From Holophagales bacterium (GTDB lineage: Bacteria > Acidobacteriota > Thermoanaerobaculia > Multivoradales > Multivoraceae): DNA of 58,120 nucleotides. The stretch's first letter is position 1, and every line of letters starts with the position of its first letter. The position numbers and the translations under genes are program-made. The notes beneath the pieces are model-generated. The model was not told the origin of the DNA and searched no databases. It worked only from the letters and a program-made list of their open reading frames with translations. Shown here in pieces: positions 1-9,261 of the stretch. The DNA lies in contig VXSP01000039.1 in NCBI GenBank assembly GCA_009837885.1, positions 2,808 to 60,927 of the forward strand, read 5' to 3'.

Positions 1-469
1 GGGCTCGGTTTTGTGTATAACCTCCAGCCGCGGCGGCTGGGCTTACCCCCCCCCCCGCCAAAATGGCGCGGGTGGCGGCGCGCCTCGCGCGCGCACAGGC
101 ACTTGTGGGCAGCCGCGCTCCGGTGCGCGTCCCTCAATCCTTCTGCGTAGACCATCTCCGGCTCTCTCCAACCTCGCGAACGTGAAGTTCGCTTTACTTT
201 GCACAAGGTGGAGCGCTCACGCATATCCCAATTGGGAGGTGCCATGAGACGGCAGACGCCAGCAACGACGCCAGAGAGTGTTCTATGCGTCTAGCATCGG
301 ATACCTCTCAGTTTGCAGGTAATCCACCACAAGGAAAGCGGAGATTCGGCTGCGGCGTTCCTGGCTGGCGCCCTACACAGCGCGCACGGACGCGCCGCGG
401 ACGCCGCCGTCGCATCGCCGGCCGCAGTCGCCAACGCCAGGCTAGCGGTCGCCGCCCGATTGGAAGGCG
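1..469. other. Intergenic stretch with hairpin and C11 tract
   Basis: No convincing gene is visible in these 469 bases. Positions 24-40 form a near-perfect inverted repeat, CCAGCCGC and its complement around a single G. A run of eleven C follows at 46-56. A short CGCCA/TGGCG hairpin follows at about 56-68. The small ORFs here have no recognisable product. The first hairpin could be the terminator of a gene lying left of the window, but there is no T-run after it. A separate hairpin at 222-241 is listed on its own. Confidence 0.4.
222..241 (+). repeat. Hairpin element, copy D
   Basis: Left arm CATATCC, loop CAATTG, right arm GGAGGTG. The geometry (7-6-7) and right arm match the three other copies in this window, at 23523-23542 (minus strand), 45159-45178 and 49211-49230. 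The left arm pairs with one G-U and one mismatch, so this is the most diverged copy. It includes a 12-bp palindrome at 226-237. No plus-strand gene lies directly downstream. The only ORF is a 16-codon one starting at 243. Confidence 0.4.
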
Positions 470-685
470 CTACGGAAGCAACCTGATCGCCGCGACGATC
501 AAGGCGCCGAAGCCGATCATCGTCGTCACCGTCGTGGTGACCATCGTCTTCAGCATCCACACCTTGAGATCAGCCACGTCAGCCTTGGTCGCCATGTGCT
601 GCATGCGCTCGTCCACCCGGGCGCGCCAGGCAACCCAGTCGTCCGTCTGCGGCGGATCTGCGGTGGTCGCGTTCGCGGTCGTCAT
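470..685 (-). CDS. Small coiled-coil/membrane-anchored hypothetical protein
   Basis: A 71-residue protein. It has a polar N-terminal half containing a MATKADVADLK-like segment, then one hydrophobic C-terminal helix (about residues 48-68) ending near the terminus. This is the layout of many short bacterial tail-anchored coiled-coil proteins. An ATG start with GGAGG nine bases upstream supports a real gene. It is transcribed divergently from the M28 peptidase gene, with 167 bp between them. The function is unknown and no family-specific residue is visible. Confidence 0.6.
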   Translation of the reverse strand: MTTANATTADPPQTDDWVAWRARVDERMQHMATKADVADLKVWMLKTMVTTTVTTMIGFGALIVAAIRLLP

Positions 686-852
686 GTCACTTTGCCTCCA
701 ACGAGGCGCCCGGAGAACCGGCGAGTTGGCCTCCCGAGTATGACACGGGTCGCGGCGTCCGCGAGCACCGCTAGTAGACTCGCCCGACTTCGTTCCACGG
801 CGGGATCTCCTGGCCTCGCAGGCCCGTCGAGCACTGTCGAGGGAGATCCATC

Positions 853-3726
853 GTGCCGAGCCGTCACTCCATAACCGCCGTGCTGGTAGCCGCGGGCCTC
901 GCCGCCCTTGCCGGGCCGGTTCAAGCCTCGGACGGCACCCTCGACGAAGACACGTTCCTCGAACGCACCCGGCGCCTGATCTACGAGGGCAAGCGCTCGG
1001 GCGAGGGCTACTTCTCCGCCGACGGCGGGCTCCTCGTCTTCCAGAGCGAGCGGCGGCCCGAGAATCCGTTCTACCAGATCTATCTGCTCGATCTGGCCAC
1101 CGGCGACACCCGGGAGGTCTCGACCGGAATTGGCAAGACGACCTGCGCCTTCATTCGTCCGGACGGTACTGAGATCCTGTACGGGTCGACCCACCACGAC
1201 CCGCGCTCGGCCGAACTCCAGCAGCAGGAACTCGACTTCCGCGCCTCGGGCCAGGAACGCCGCTACGCCTGGGACTACGACCCGGAGATGGACATCTACA
1301 CCGTGTCGATGGCCGGCGGCGAGCCGCGTCGCCTGACCGACGCGCGCGGCTACGACGCCGAGGGCGCCTACTCTCCGGACGGCGAGTGGATCGTCTTCGC
1401 CTCCACGCGAGACGCCTTCAACCGGGAACTCTCCGAGCGCGAGGCGAACCTGCTCGAGGTCGATCCCGCGTACTTCGGGGAGATCTACGTCATGCGCGCC
1501 GACGGCAGCGAACAGACCCGGCTCACGAACGTGCCCGGATACGACGGCGGTCCCTTCTTCTTCGCCGACGGTTCCCGCATCGTCTGGCGACGCTTCAGCG
1601 AGGACGGCCTGATCGCCGACGTCTGGTCCATGAACCCCGACGGGTCAGACCAGCGACAGTTGACCGACTTCGGCGCGATGAGCTGGGCCCCGTACCAGCA
1701 CCCCTCGGGCGACTACATCCTCTTCGCCTCGAACAAGCTCGGCTTCGAGAACTTCGAGGTCTTCATCATCGACACGGAAGGCACGAAAGAACCGGTCAGA
1801 GTCACCTATACGGATCGTTTCGACGGTCTGCCCGTGCCGTCACCGGACGGCCGCCAGCTCGTCTGGACCTCCAGCCGCCACGGCGGCGACGGCGGCCAGC
1901 TCTACATCGCCGACTGGAACCACGAGGCCGCGCTCGCGGCCCTCGCAGCCGCGCCGGACCGCGAAGCCTCCGGCCCGCCGGCCGATCCGAGATCAGCGCT
2001 CGAGAGTCACGTGACCACCCTCGCCTCCCCCGAGTTCGGAGGCCGCCTCACGGGCACGGAAGGCGAGCAGCGGGCGGCCGCGTACCTGGCCGGGCAGCTT
2101 GCCGCGCTCGGCGCCGAGCCGCTGCCCGGCGAGGACGACCTGCTGCTCGACTTCGAGTTCACCTCCGGCGCCCGCGACACGGGCTCGACGATCCAGATCG
2201 AAACCGAGGGCGGCGCCACCACGTACAGCGACCACACCCAGATCCAGGCGCTCGGCTTCTCCGACTCGACGGAGGTCGAGGGAGAAGCGGTGTTCGCCGG
2301 CTACGGCATCCGGGTGCCGGACTCCCAGGACTTCGGCTACGACAGCTACGCCACGCTGGACGTGGCCGGCAAGATCGCCGTCGTCCTGCGCTACGTCCCC
2401 GAGGACCTCGAGGGCGAAGCGCGGGCAATCCTCAACCGCTACTCGGGACTCCGCTACAAGGCCCTGACCGCGCGGGAAGCGGGCGCCGTGGGACTCCTCA
2501 TCCTGACCGGGCCGCGCTCGCCCAACGCCGGCGAGACGATCCCCATGGCCTTCGACACCGCGGCGGCCGGCTCCGGCGTCGCCGCCGCCAGCATCGGCGG
2601 CGAGGTCGCGAACGCGCTGTTTGCCGCCACCGGCCGCGACCTCGAGGAGATCCAGAAGAGCTTCGACGGCGGCAACCCGCACAACGCGGGTTTCGAGCTT
2701 CCCGGCGTCCGCGTCACCCTGAAGACGGAGATCGAGCGGGAGCGCAGCACGGCGCGGAACGTGGTCGCCGTCCTGCCCGGCGGCAAGGCGGAAAGCCTCG
2801 CCAAGCCGTGGGTCGTCGTCGGCGCCCACTACGACCACCTCGGCCGGGGCCGCGGCGGCAACTCGCTGGCGCGGCCGGACGAGAAGGACGCCATTCACCT
2901 CGGCGCCGACGACAACGCCTCGGGCACGGCGGCGGTGCTCGAAGCCGCGCGCCAGTTGGGCGAGCTGGGCCACGACCGGAACATCGCGCTCGCCTTCTGG
3001 TCGGGCGAGGAATTGGGGCTGCTGGGCTCGGCGGACTTTGTCGACGACGCCGTCATACCGGTCGATCAGATCGCGGCTTACGTCAACCTGGACATGGTCG
3101 GCCGGGTCCGCGACAACCGGCTGACCGTCCAGGCGGTCGGCTCGAGTCCCGACTGGACGGGGCTGGTCGAAGCCGCCAACGTCCCGGTGGGCTTCGATCT
3201 CGGCGTGCAGACCGACCCGTACCTGCCGACCGACACGTCGAGCTTCAACAATGCCGGCGTTCCAACCGTCAACCTGTTCAGCGGATCCCACGAGGACTAC
3301 CACCGGCCCACCGACACGGCGGACCGCATCAACTACGACGACCTGGAGCGGGTGGCCCGCTTCGCCGCCCTGCTGACACGGCGGGCCGCGAACCAGGACG
3401 AGCCGCTCGAGTTCGCCAGGGTCGAGCGGACTCTCCAGCAAGGCGGAAGCCGCGACACCGTGCGCGCCTACACCGGCACCATCCCGGACTACGCCAGCGA
3501 AGTGGAAGGCCTGCTGCTGGGCGGCGTGATGGAGGGCGGTCCCGCCGCCGAGGCTGGTCTTGAGGCCGGCGACGTGATCGTCGGGTTCGCCGGCCAGGAG
3601 ATCGCCAACATCTACGACTACACCTACGCCCTCGACGCCGTGAAGATCGACGAGCCGATCGAAGTCGTCTACGTGCGCGACGGCGAACGTCACACGACGA
3701 CGCTGACGCCCAGAGCGAGACGATGA
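853..3726 (+). CDS. Secreted M28 aminopeptidase with TolB-like beta-propeller and PDZ domain
   Basis: A 957-residue exported zinc peptidase. A signal peptide (about 1-25, cleaved after PVQA) is followed by WD40/PD40 TolB-like blades (about 30-370) that repeat the SPDG-type motif. A peptidase with a protease-associated insert follows (about 380-850). The M28 metal ligands are all visible: H659 and D661 in AHYDH, D686 in GADDN, the E719-E720 pair in SGEE, D747 in NLDMVG and H817 in DYHRP. A C-terminal PDZ domain (about 875-950) has a GVMEGGPA core. M28 enzymes release N-terminal residues; the propeller and PDZ probably select or hold substrates. The GTG start follows an AGGGAGA ribosome site. 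It acts in the periplasm or outside the cell. Confidence 0.9.
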   Translation: MPSRHSITAVLVAAGLAALAGPVQASDGTLDEDTFLERTRRLIYEGKRSGEGYFSADGGLLVFQSERRPENPFYQIYLLDLATGDTREVSTGIGKTTCAFIRPDGTEILYGSTHHDPRSAELQQQELDFRASGQERRYAWDYDPEMDIYTVSMAGGEPRRLTDARGYDAEGAYSPDGEWIVFASTRDAFNRELSEREANLLEVDPAYFGEIYVMRADGSEQTRLTNVPGYDGGPFFFADGSRIVWRRFSEDGLIADVWSMNPDGSDQRQLTDFGAMSWAPYQHPSGDYILFASNKLGFENFEVFIIDTEGTKEPVRVTYTDRFDGLPVPSPDGRQLVWTSSRHGGDGGQLYIADWNHEAALAALAAAPDREASGPPADPRSALESHVTTLASPEFGGRLTGTEGEQRAAAYLAGQLAALGAEPLPGEDDLLLDFEFTSGARDTGSTIQIETEGGATTYSDHTQIQALGFSDSTEVEGEAVFAGYGIRVPDSQDFGYDSYATLDVAGKIAVVLRYVPEDLEGEARAILNRYSGLRYKALTAREAGAVGLLILTGPRSPNAGETIPMAFDTAAAGSGVAAASIGGEVANALFAATGRDLEEIQKSFDGGNPHNAGFELPGVRVTLKTEIERERSTARNVVAVLPGGKAESLAKPWVVVGAHYDHLGRGRGGNSLARPDEKDAIHLGADDNASGTAAVLEAARQLGELGHDRNIALAFWSGEELGLLGSADFVDDAVIPVDQIAAYVNLDMVGRVRDNRLTVQAVGSSPDWTGLVEAANVPVGFDLGVQTDPYLPTDTSSFNNAGVPTVNLFSGSHEDYHRPTDTADRINYDDLERVARFAALLTRRAANQDEPLEFARVERTLQQGGSRDTVRAYTGTIPDYASEVEGLLLGGVMEGGPAAEAGLEAGDVIVGFAGQEIANIYDYTYALDAVKIDEPIEVVYVRDGERHTTTLTPRARR

Positions 3727-3792
3727 CCAGCGCGCAACCCCAAACCACCACGCAACCGAAGACCACCGCCACACTTTCAGGGAGGCGCCCCA

Positions 3793-5124
3793 ATGAACCC
3801 CGACCAACGTGACCGTGTCCTGATGCTGTCCGCCGCCGCGTTCCTCCTCGGCGGCCTGTTCGCCGCCGCCACGCTGGCCGCTCCGCCGGTCGCAGCCGCC
3901 GACCAGACGGCGGCATCTCCGCTGCCGATCGCCGAACCGGAGAGCGCCGGCATGTCGAGCGAGCGCCTGGAGCGTCTGTCCGAAACGATGGCCGGCTACA
4001 TCGACCGCAAGCAGATCGCCGGCGCCGTCACCCTGGTCGCCCGCCGCGGCAAGGTCGTCCACTTCGAAGCCCAAGGCGAACGCTGGCCCGAGCAGGGCGC
4101 CCCGATGACCCGGGACACGATCTTCCGGATCGCCTCTATGACGAAACCGATCGCTTCCGTGGCGCTGATGACCCTGTACGAAGAGGGCCGGTTCCAGCTT
4201 CGCGATCCGATCGCGAAGTACCTGCCCGAGTTCGCCGAGATGCAGGTCGCGACGGTGCCGGACGCCGACGAGTACCTGGGCGCCCCTTACAAGCTCATCC
4301 AGGCCGCGCGGCCGATCACGGTCCAGCACATCCTGACCCATACCGCCGGTTTCGCGAACAACTATCGCGGGTTGCTCAACGCGGACTACACGAAGCTGCG
4401 GACGAATCGTGACCCCGAGTGGACGGTCGGCGACTTCGTCACCGCCCTCGCCGAGCTGCCGCTTGAGTTCCACCCCGGCGATGCCTGGCAGTACGGCCCG
4501 TCGGTCGACGTCGTCGGCCGGATGGTCGAGGTGCTGTCGGGCCAGACCCTGGACGAGTACCTGCAGGAGCGCATCTTCGAGCCGCTGGGCATGGTCGACA
4601 CGTACTTCTACCTGCCCGAGTCGAAGGTCGGCCGTTTCGCCGCGCTCTACCGGCCGGGCGAGGACGGCAGGATCGTCCTAACCGAGACGCCGGACGTGAA
4701 CGCCCGGCACGTACGCGAGCCCCACAGGTACTTCAGCGGCTCCGGCGGCCTCGTCTCCACCGCGGCCGACTACTACCGCTTCCACCAGATGATGCTGAAC
4801 GGCGGCGCGCTCGACGGCGAACGCGTCCTCGGCCGCAAGACGGTCGAGCTGATGACCTCGAACCACACCGGCGACCACGGCCTCTGGCTGCGCGGTCCCG
4901 GCTACGGCTTCGGCCTCGGCTACAGCGTGGTGACGGACAAGGGCGCCTCGGCGATGCCGGCGTCGGTAGGGTCCTACTCCTGGGGCGGCGCCTACTGCAC
5001 CGTGTTCTGGGTCGACCCCGAGGAAGAACTCATCGGCATCCTGATGACCCAGGTCCGGCCCTACACTCACCTGAACATCCGCCAGGATCTGCAGAGCCTG
5101 ACGTACCAGGCCATCGTCGACTAG
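3793..5124 (+). CDS. Beta-lactamase-family serine hydrolase (class C fold)
   Basis: A 443-residue exported protein of the beta-lactamase/EstB/DD-peptidase superfamily. The N-terminus has a hydrophobic export segment (about 13-36). The nucleophile motif is S-M-T-K at 115-118, in the usual IASMTK setting. A Tyr-containing second motif lies in WQYGPSVDVVG, and the third lies in the SWGGAYCT region near the C-terminus. Family members are esterases, peptidases or beta-lactamases, and the substrate cannot be read from sequence. The ATG lies eight bases after GGGAGG. It sits 66 bp after the M28 gene on the same strand, so the two may be co-transcribed. Confidence 0.87.
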   Translation: MNPDQRDRVLMLSAAAFLLGGLFAAATLAAPPVAAADQTAASPLPIAEPESAGMSSERLERLSETMAGYIDRKQIAGAVTLVARRGKVVHFEAQGERWPEQGAPMTRDTIFRIASMTKPIASVALMTLYEEGRFQLRDPIAKYLPEFAEMQVATVPDADEYLGAPYKLIQAARPITVQHILTHTAGFANNYRGLLNADYTKLRTNRDPEWTVGDFVTALAELPLEFHPGDAWQYGPSVDVVGRMVEVLSGQTLDEYLQERIFEPLGMVDTYFYLPESKVGRFAALYRPGEDGRIVLTETPDVNARHVREPHRYFSGSGGLVSTAADYYRFHQMMLNGGALDGERVLGRKTVELMTSNHTGDHGLWLRGPGYGFGLGYSVVTDKGASAMPASVGSYSWGGAYCTVFWVDPEEELIGILMTQVRPYTHLNIRQDLQSLTYQAIVD

Positions 5125-5148
5125 CGCCGTCGGCGTTCAGGGAATCCG

Positions 5149-5946
5149 GTGGCGACCTGGGCGATCGGCGACGTCCACGGCTGCTTCCGGACTCTGGAGG
5201 CGCTGCTCGACCGGATGGAGTTCGACGTCCGGAGGGACCGCCTCTGGATGGTGGGCGACCTCGTCAACAGAGGGCCGCGTTCACTCCAAACGCTGCGCTG
5301 GGCGCGAGCGCTGGAGGCAGAGATGGGCGAACGCTTCCGAGTCGTGCTCGGCAACCACGACCTGCACCTGATCGCCCGCCACCTTGGGGTCGCCGGCGAA
5401 AGACCCCGAGACACCCTGACGGAGGTTCTCGAAGCGACGGACGCTCCCGAGCTGATCGACTGGCTGCGCAGGCGGCCCTTCGTCCACTTCGAGCGGATAG
5501 CCGGCCGCGACCACGTGCTGGCCCACGCCGGGCTGCAGCCAGGCTGGTCGCCCGAGGACGCGCTGGAGGCAAGCGGACAACTGAGCCGGTTGCTCACGGG
5601 TCAGCACGCGCGACTCCTGCTTCGCCGCGAAGGCGACCCGAAGCATGGTCGGAACCGGGCCGCGCTGGCCGCCTTCACCCGCTCGCGGATGCTCGATTCC
5701 GAGTCCAGACCGCACGACTGGAGCGGCCCACCCGAGGAGGCGCCATCCGGACTCAAGCCATGGTTCCGCGTCTCCCCCCGAAGCTGTCCGGAACGCACGA
5801 TCGTCTGCGGCCACTGGGCCGCGCTCGGACTGCATCTCGAGGACGACCTCATCGCCCTGGACAGCGGCTGCGTCTGGGGCGGCAGGCTGACGGGAGTGCG
5901 CCTCGAGGACCGCCGGGTCGTTCAGGAAGTGCAGTCCGACAGCTAG
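5149..5946 (+). CDS. apaH: Symmetrical bis(5'-nucleosyl)-tetraphosphatase ApaH
   Basis: A 265-residue metallophosphoesterase that cleaves Ap4A symmetrically to two ADP. The metal-binding signature is complete: GDVHG at 7-11, GDLVNRGP at 36-43 and GNHD at 68-71. HAGLQPGW follows downstream, and CGHWAALGL lies near the C-terminus. Length and motif order match E. coli ApaH. The start is GTG at 5149, placing GDVHG near the N-terminus as usual. It begins 24 bp after the preceding serine-hydrolase stop. Confidence 0.93.
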   Translation: MATWAIGDVHGCFRTLEALLDRMEFDVRRDRLWMVGDLVNRGPRSLQTLRWARALEAEMGERFRVVLGNHDLHLIARHLGVAGERPRDTLTEVLEATDAPELIDWLRRRPFVHFERIAGRDHVLAHAGLQPGWSPEDALEASGQLSRLLTGQHARLLLRREGDPKHGRNRAALAAFTRSRMLDSESRPHDWSGPPEEAPSGLKPWFRVSPRSCPERTIVCGHWAALGLHLEDDLIALDSGCVWGGRLTGVRLEDRRVVQEVQSDS

Positions 5947-6026
5947 CCGGTCCACTGCTGGCGGCCGGCCGCTAGAGTCGAACTCGAAACCCGGAAACCA
6001 ACCGGGCCTTGCGTTCGTTGTAACCA

Positions 6027-6404
6027 ATGAAGACTCCCGAACCGGATGGGGCGCCGGACCGGGAAGAGGCGACCAGGAAGATGAAGGACGCATACGCGAT
6101 CTCCCGCATCCTGCTGGCGGACGTTTACGACGCGACCGCCGAGCCGGAGTCCGCCCCGGCGCCGCCGCGGCAGCGTCTGCGGCGGCTTGCCCTGACGCTG
6201 TCGACACTGCTGTTCGCGGCGGCTCACGCGTCGCCGGAGCGGCGCGGTGCGTCGGACGAGGCGCTCGACCGGTTGAACGAGATGACCTCGACGATCGAGG
6301 CCTGCCAGGACGGCGGCGTGCTGTCGTCGGCCGAAGCGGAGCGCCTGCGTCAGATGAGCGAGGCGCTCGATCGCAGCCTCCGCGACGACAGCGCCGACGC
6401 CTGA
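6027..6404 (+). CDS. Hypothetical protein, 125 residues
   Basis: Not recognised. The first third is charged. A hydrophobic stretch (about residues 60-72, LALTLSTLLFAAA) sits between a basic segment, RQRLRRL, and an acidic, helical C-terminal third rich in Glu, Ala and Leu. That layout suggests a single membrane segment with a coiled-coil tail, or a helical regulatory protein. It lies 80 bp after apaH on the same strand and ends 32 bp before the convergent ATP-grasp gene. Confidence 0.5.
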   Translation: MKTPEPDGAPDREEATRKMKDAYAISRILLADVYDATAEPESAPAPPRQRLRRLALTLSTLLFAAAHASPERRGASDEALDRLNEMTSTIEACQDGGVLSSAEAERLRQMSEALDRSLRDDSADA

Positions 6405-6436
6405 CGCCGCAGACCCGCCTGGCTACGTCTCGCCGC

Positions 6437-7828
6437 TCAAGCTCCCAGCCCGAGGCGGCGCGGCAGCTCCCGGGTCATCAGCTCCTCGACGTGGGCGCGG
6501 CTCGAGCCCAGCGCCACGACGTCGAACTTGCCGAACTCCTCCAGCGGTCCCACGTTGTAGAGCAGGAACCGGCCAGCCTCCGAGCCGCGGTCGTGCACGG
6601 TGTCGCCAAGCCGCGCCAGGAGCTGCTCGAACGTGAGCCCCACGAGTTCCCGATGAACGAAGGCCTGCGCCTGGTACGGCGGGCGGCCACCAGGATGGAG
6701 CCTGTCGACCAGGTTCATCGGCGTGCTGGTGCCGCCCCAGCGTCCGTTGCACTCGGTGAACACGACCCGGTCGTCCGGCAGCACCAGGTGGTCGAACGAA
6801 CAGCGGCCGACGTAGCCCAGGCGTTGCAGCGCGGCCGCTACCTGACCCGACTGGGACACGATCCGTTCTTCCACCTCCGCCGCCAGTCCGCTCGGCCGGC
6901 TGCCGACGAAGACGCCCTCCTCACCTGCCAGTATCTGCTCGTAGACACCGCCGAGAATCGGCTCGCCGCTACCGGACGGTGGCAGCCACCACTGGGTCGA
7001 AGGCGACGACGTCGCCGGCTCCCAGCACACCGCGAGCACGTCCTCGTCGCCCTCCCAGCCGGTCCTCTCGAGGAAGCCCCGGACGGTCTCCAGGACGCCC
7101 CGGAGTCCGTGGCGACGGAGCGCCTCGGACTCGAACACCTCGTTGCCCATCGCCGAAGCGCAGCGCAACCGCTTGAGCGCCACGGAAGGGCCCGCTTCCG
7201 AGAGTTCGAGCAGTGCCCGCGCCAGCGCTTCCGCCGAGGCCGACCGGCGGCTCTCGGGCAGGAAGCCGGGGCCGAGGACCGCGGTGACCAGGTCCTCGAA
7301 GTTCGCCTTGTCGTTGGCGATCCAGGTCACCGGCGGCGGCGGCGCGAGCACCCGCACCCGGGCGCCGGTTTCAGCGACAACGGCCGCCGCGAGGTCCCAG
7401 ATCGCCTCGGTGCCGAGGAAGGGTTCGACGACCAGGCCGCCACGGCGGGCAAGCGCTCCCAGCCGGTCCAGGAGCGCGCGATTCTCCATGCAGGCGCGGG
7501 CGATCGCGAGCCGGTCGCCGGCGGGGTCGACGGCCAGGAGTTCCACCGCCCCGAGGCCGAGAACTTCCCGGCAGTAGCGCTCGTAGCCGGCCGACGCGGG
7601 CGTCGAGGCCACGTAGAAGTCGCCTCCCCGCGCTCGCAGCCGGGCCCGATGCTGGTAGTGCTCCACGCCACTCACGCCGTCCAGGAACGGAATCGCCGCG
7701 AAGTCGTCCAGGTGAACGGCTGTGGTCCCCGCGTCGCTTGCCCGGTAGCGGAGCGGCTCGAAGGGCCGGAGCCGCTGCTCGAGGTCGAGCCGGTCCCGGA
7801 ACTCGGCCACCGCGGCGTCGACGGTCAC
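6437..7828 (-). CDS. ATP-grasp ligase-like protein, last gene of the menaquinone operon
   Basis: 463 residues from a GTG whose last two bases overlap the menE stop (GTGA). The C-terminal half has ATP-grasp character: a nucleotide-binding Lys region around VALKRLRCASAMGNEV, and the metal/ATP-binding segment FDHLVLPDDRVVFTECNGR, where E and N would bind Mg-ATP. The N-terminal half resembles a pre-ATP-grasp fold, with a WIANDKANFEDLV motif like that of PGM1-type ligases. ATP-grasp enzymes join a carboxylate to an amine or thiol through an acyl phosphate. Translational coupling to menE suggests a quinone-linked or co-regulated role, but the substrate is unknown. No menaquinone step is known to need such an enzyme. 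Confidence 0.75.
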   Translation of the reverse strand: MTVDAAVAEFRDRLDLEQRLRPFEPLRYRASDAGTTAVHLDDFAAIPFLDGVSGVEHYQHRARLRARGGDFYVASTPASAGYERYCREVLGLGAVELLAVDPAGDRLAIARACMENRALLDRLGALARRGGLVVEPFLGTEAIWDLAAAVVAETGARVRVLAPPPPVTWIANDKANFEDLVTAVLGPGFLPESRRSASAEALARALLELSEAGPSVALKRLRCASAMGNEVFESEALRRHGLRGVLETVRGFLERTGWEGDEDVLAVCWEPATSSPSTQWWLPPSGSGEPILGGVYEQILAGEEGVFVGSRPSGLAAEVEERIVSQSGQVAAALQRLGYVGRCSFDHLVLPDDRVVFTECNGRWGGTSTPMNLVDRLHPGGRPPYQAQAFVHRELVGLTFEQLLARLGDTVHDRGSEAGRFLLYNVGPLEEFGKFDVVALGSSRAHVEELMTRELPRRLGLGA

Positions 7829-9261
7829 GGGCCGGCCTCCCCCGCCGGCGTGCTCGGTGACTCGACCAGGAGACGGGCGCAGGCAGTTCGGTCCACCTTG
7901 CCCGAAGCGGCCACCGGCAACCGATCCACGACACTCCAGCACCGCGGTCGCTTGAACCCGGCAAGCCGTCCACCCAGGTGCCGCCCGAGTCCGGCCAGTC
8001 CGCCAAGCGCCTCGAAACCGGCGGCCGGGACCAGGACGGCGCCCACCCGTTCGCCCCACTCCTCGTCCTCCAGACCGACGACGCAGGCCTCCGCCGCGCC
8101 GGGCCACTCGACGACGGCTGCTTCGACCTCCGCTGGATCGACGTTCTCGCCGCCGGTCACGATCCGGTCGGAGCGGCGACCCATGATCCGGAGCCGGCCG
8201 TCCTCGCCGATCGCGCCCAGGTCGCCCGTGTCGAACCACCCGTCCGCATCGAAGGGCCGCTCGAGTGGCGCGCCGGGTTCCGCGCCCAGATAGCCGTCGA
8301 ACAGCGCGTCGCCCCGCACCTGGATCGTGCCGGCGGACCCGTCCGGGGCCGCAATACGCACCTCGATTCCGGGCAGCGGCGCACCCACGCCTCCCGGTGT
8401 CTCGTCCGGTCGCTCGGTCGCGACCTGGGAACAGGCCTCCGTCAGCCCGTAGGTCGCGAGCACCGGCCAACCGCGTTCCCTTGCCCGCTCCATCAGCGCC
8501 GCAGGAGCGCCGGCGCCCCCGACGAGCACGGCCCGAAGGCTCGGCGGCGGGCGCCTGGTCGCCTGAAGCAGCCGCGCGAGCATCGTCGGCACGACGGACA
8601 TGAGGGTCACCCGGTTGCGTTCGATGACCCTGAGGGTCTCGTCCGCATCGAAGTTCCCTGACGCCCGGCGCCCGCCCACGACCACCGCCCGTCGCGCATG
8701 GAGACAACGGACGACGATCATCAGGCCGCCCACATGAGCCGTTGGCAGGCTCAGCAGCCAGCGGTCGTCGGCACGCCAACCCACGACCCGCGCGTGCGCG
8801 TGCGCCGAGGCACGAAGCGCCTCCCGACTGAGGACGACGCCCCGCGGCTGACCCGTCGTGCCGGAGGTGAAGACGATTCCCGCGCCCCGCTCGACGCTCG
8901 GGTTGCCAGCCGCGGCAGTCGGCGGCACGGTCGCCAACGCGCCGCCACTCTCAACGCAAACACTGGCCCCGGCCATCGCGATCGCGCGGTCGCGTTCGGC
9001 GCGGGTCCAGCGGGGATGGATCAGCACGAACGACACCCGGTCTTCCAGCAGTGCGAGAAGCGTGACCACCGCCTCGGGTCCCGCGCCGCCGACGACGGCG
9101 ACCACCGGCGCCGTCAGGCCGTCCAGCCGCCGCCGAAAGGTGTCCCTCGTCCGATCCACGCGCTGAACGAGCTCCCTCCAGCCGACCTCGCGGCCGCCGT
9201 CGACCAGGGCTGGCCCACGCGCTTCCCGCCCTGGCGCTCGAACCGAGAGCTCGCCGCTCAG
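7825..9261 (-). CDS. menE: o-Succinylbenzoate-CoA ligase
   Basis: An acyl-adenylating enzyme that activates o-succinylbenzoate to its CoA ester. The AMP-binding signature FTSGTTGQPRG is at about 131-141. YGLTEACSQV, DGWFDTGD and RIMGRRSDRIVTGGENV follow, and the catalytic C-terminal Lys sits in ASGKVDR (about 455). The start is uncertain. The normal N-terminal segment (RAPGREARGPALVDGG) is included only if translation begins at CTG 9261, which overlaps the menA stop as CTGA. The first GTG is at 9159 and would delete about 34 conserved-looking residues. No ATG, GTG or TTG lies in between. Confidence 0.9.
   Translation of the reverse strand: MSGELSVRAPGREARGPALVDGGREVGWRELVQRVDRTRDTFRRRLDGLTAPVVAVVGGAGPEAVVTLLALLEDRVSFVLIHPRWTRAERDRAIAMAGASVCVESGGALATVPPTAAAGNPSVERGAGIVFTSGTTGQPRGVVLSREALRASAHAHARVVGWRADDRWLLSLPTAHVGGLMIVVRCLHARRAVVVGGRRASGNFDADETLRVIERNRVTLMSVVPTMLARLLQATRRPPPSLRAVLVGGAGAPAALMERARERGWPVLATYGLTEACSQVATERPDETPGGVGAPLPGIEVRIAAPDGSAGTIQVRGDALFDGYLGAEPGAPLERPFDADGWFDTGDLGAIGEDGRLRIMGRRSDRIVTGGENVDPAEVEAAVVEWPGAAEACVVGLEDEEWGERVGAVLVPAAGFEALGGLAGLGRHLGGRLAGFKRPRCWSVVDRLPVAASGKVDRTACARLLVESPSTPAGEAGP

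Noticed and set aside
1386..3563. 725-codon alternative plus frame inside the M28 gene
   Set aside because: Arg-rich shadow in the +1 frame of a gene with clear catalytic residues.
1993..4473. 826-codon minus-strand open frame
   Set aside because: It lies antisense to the M28 peptidase and serine hydrolase, both with intact motifs. Its translation is low-complexity Arg/Val/Gly without a domain, as expected in GC-rich antisense frames.
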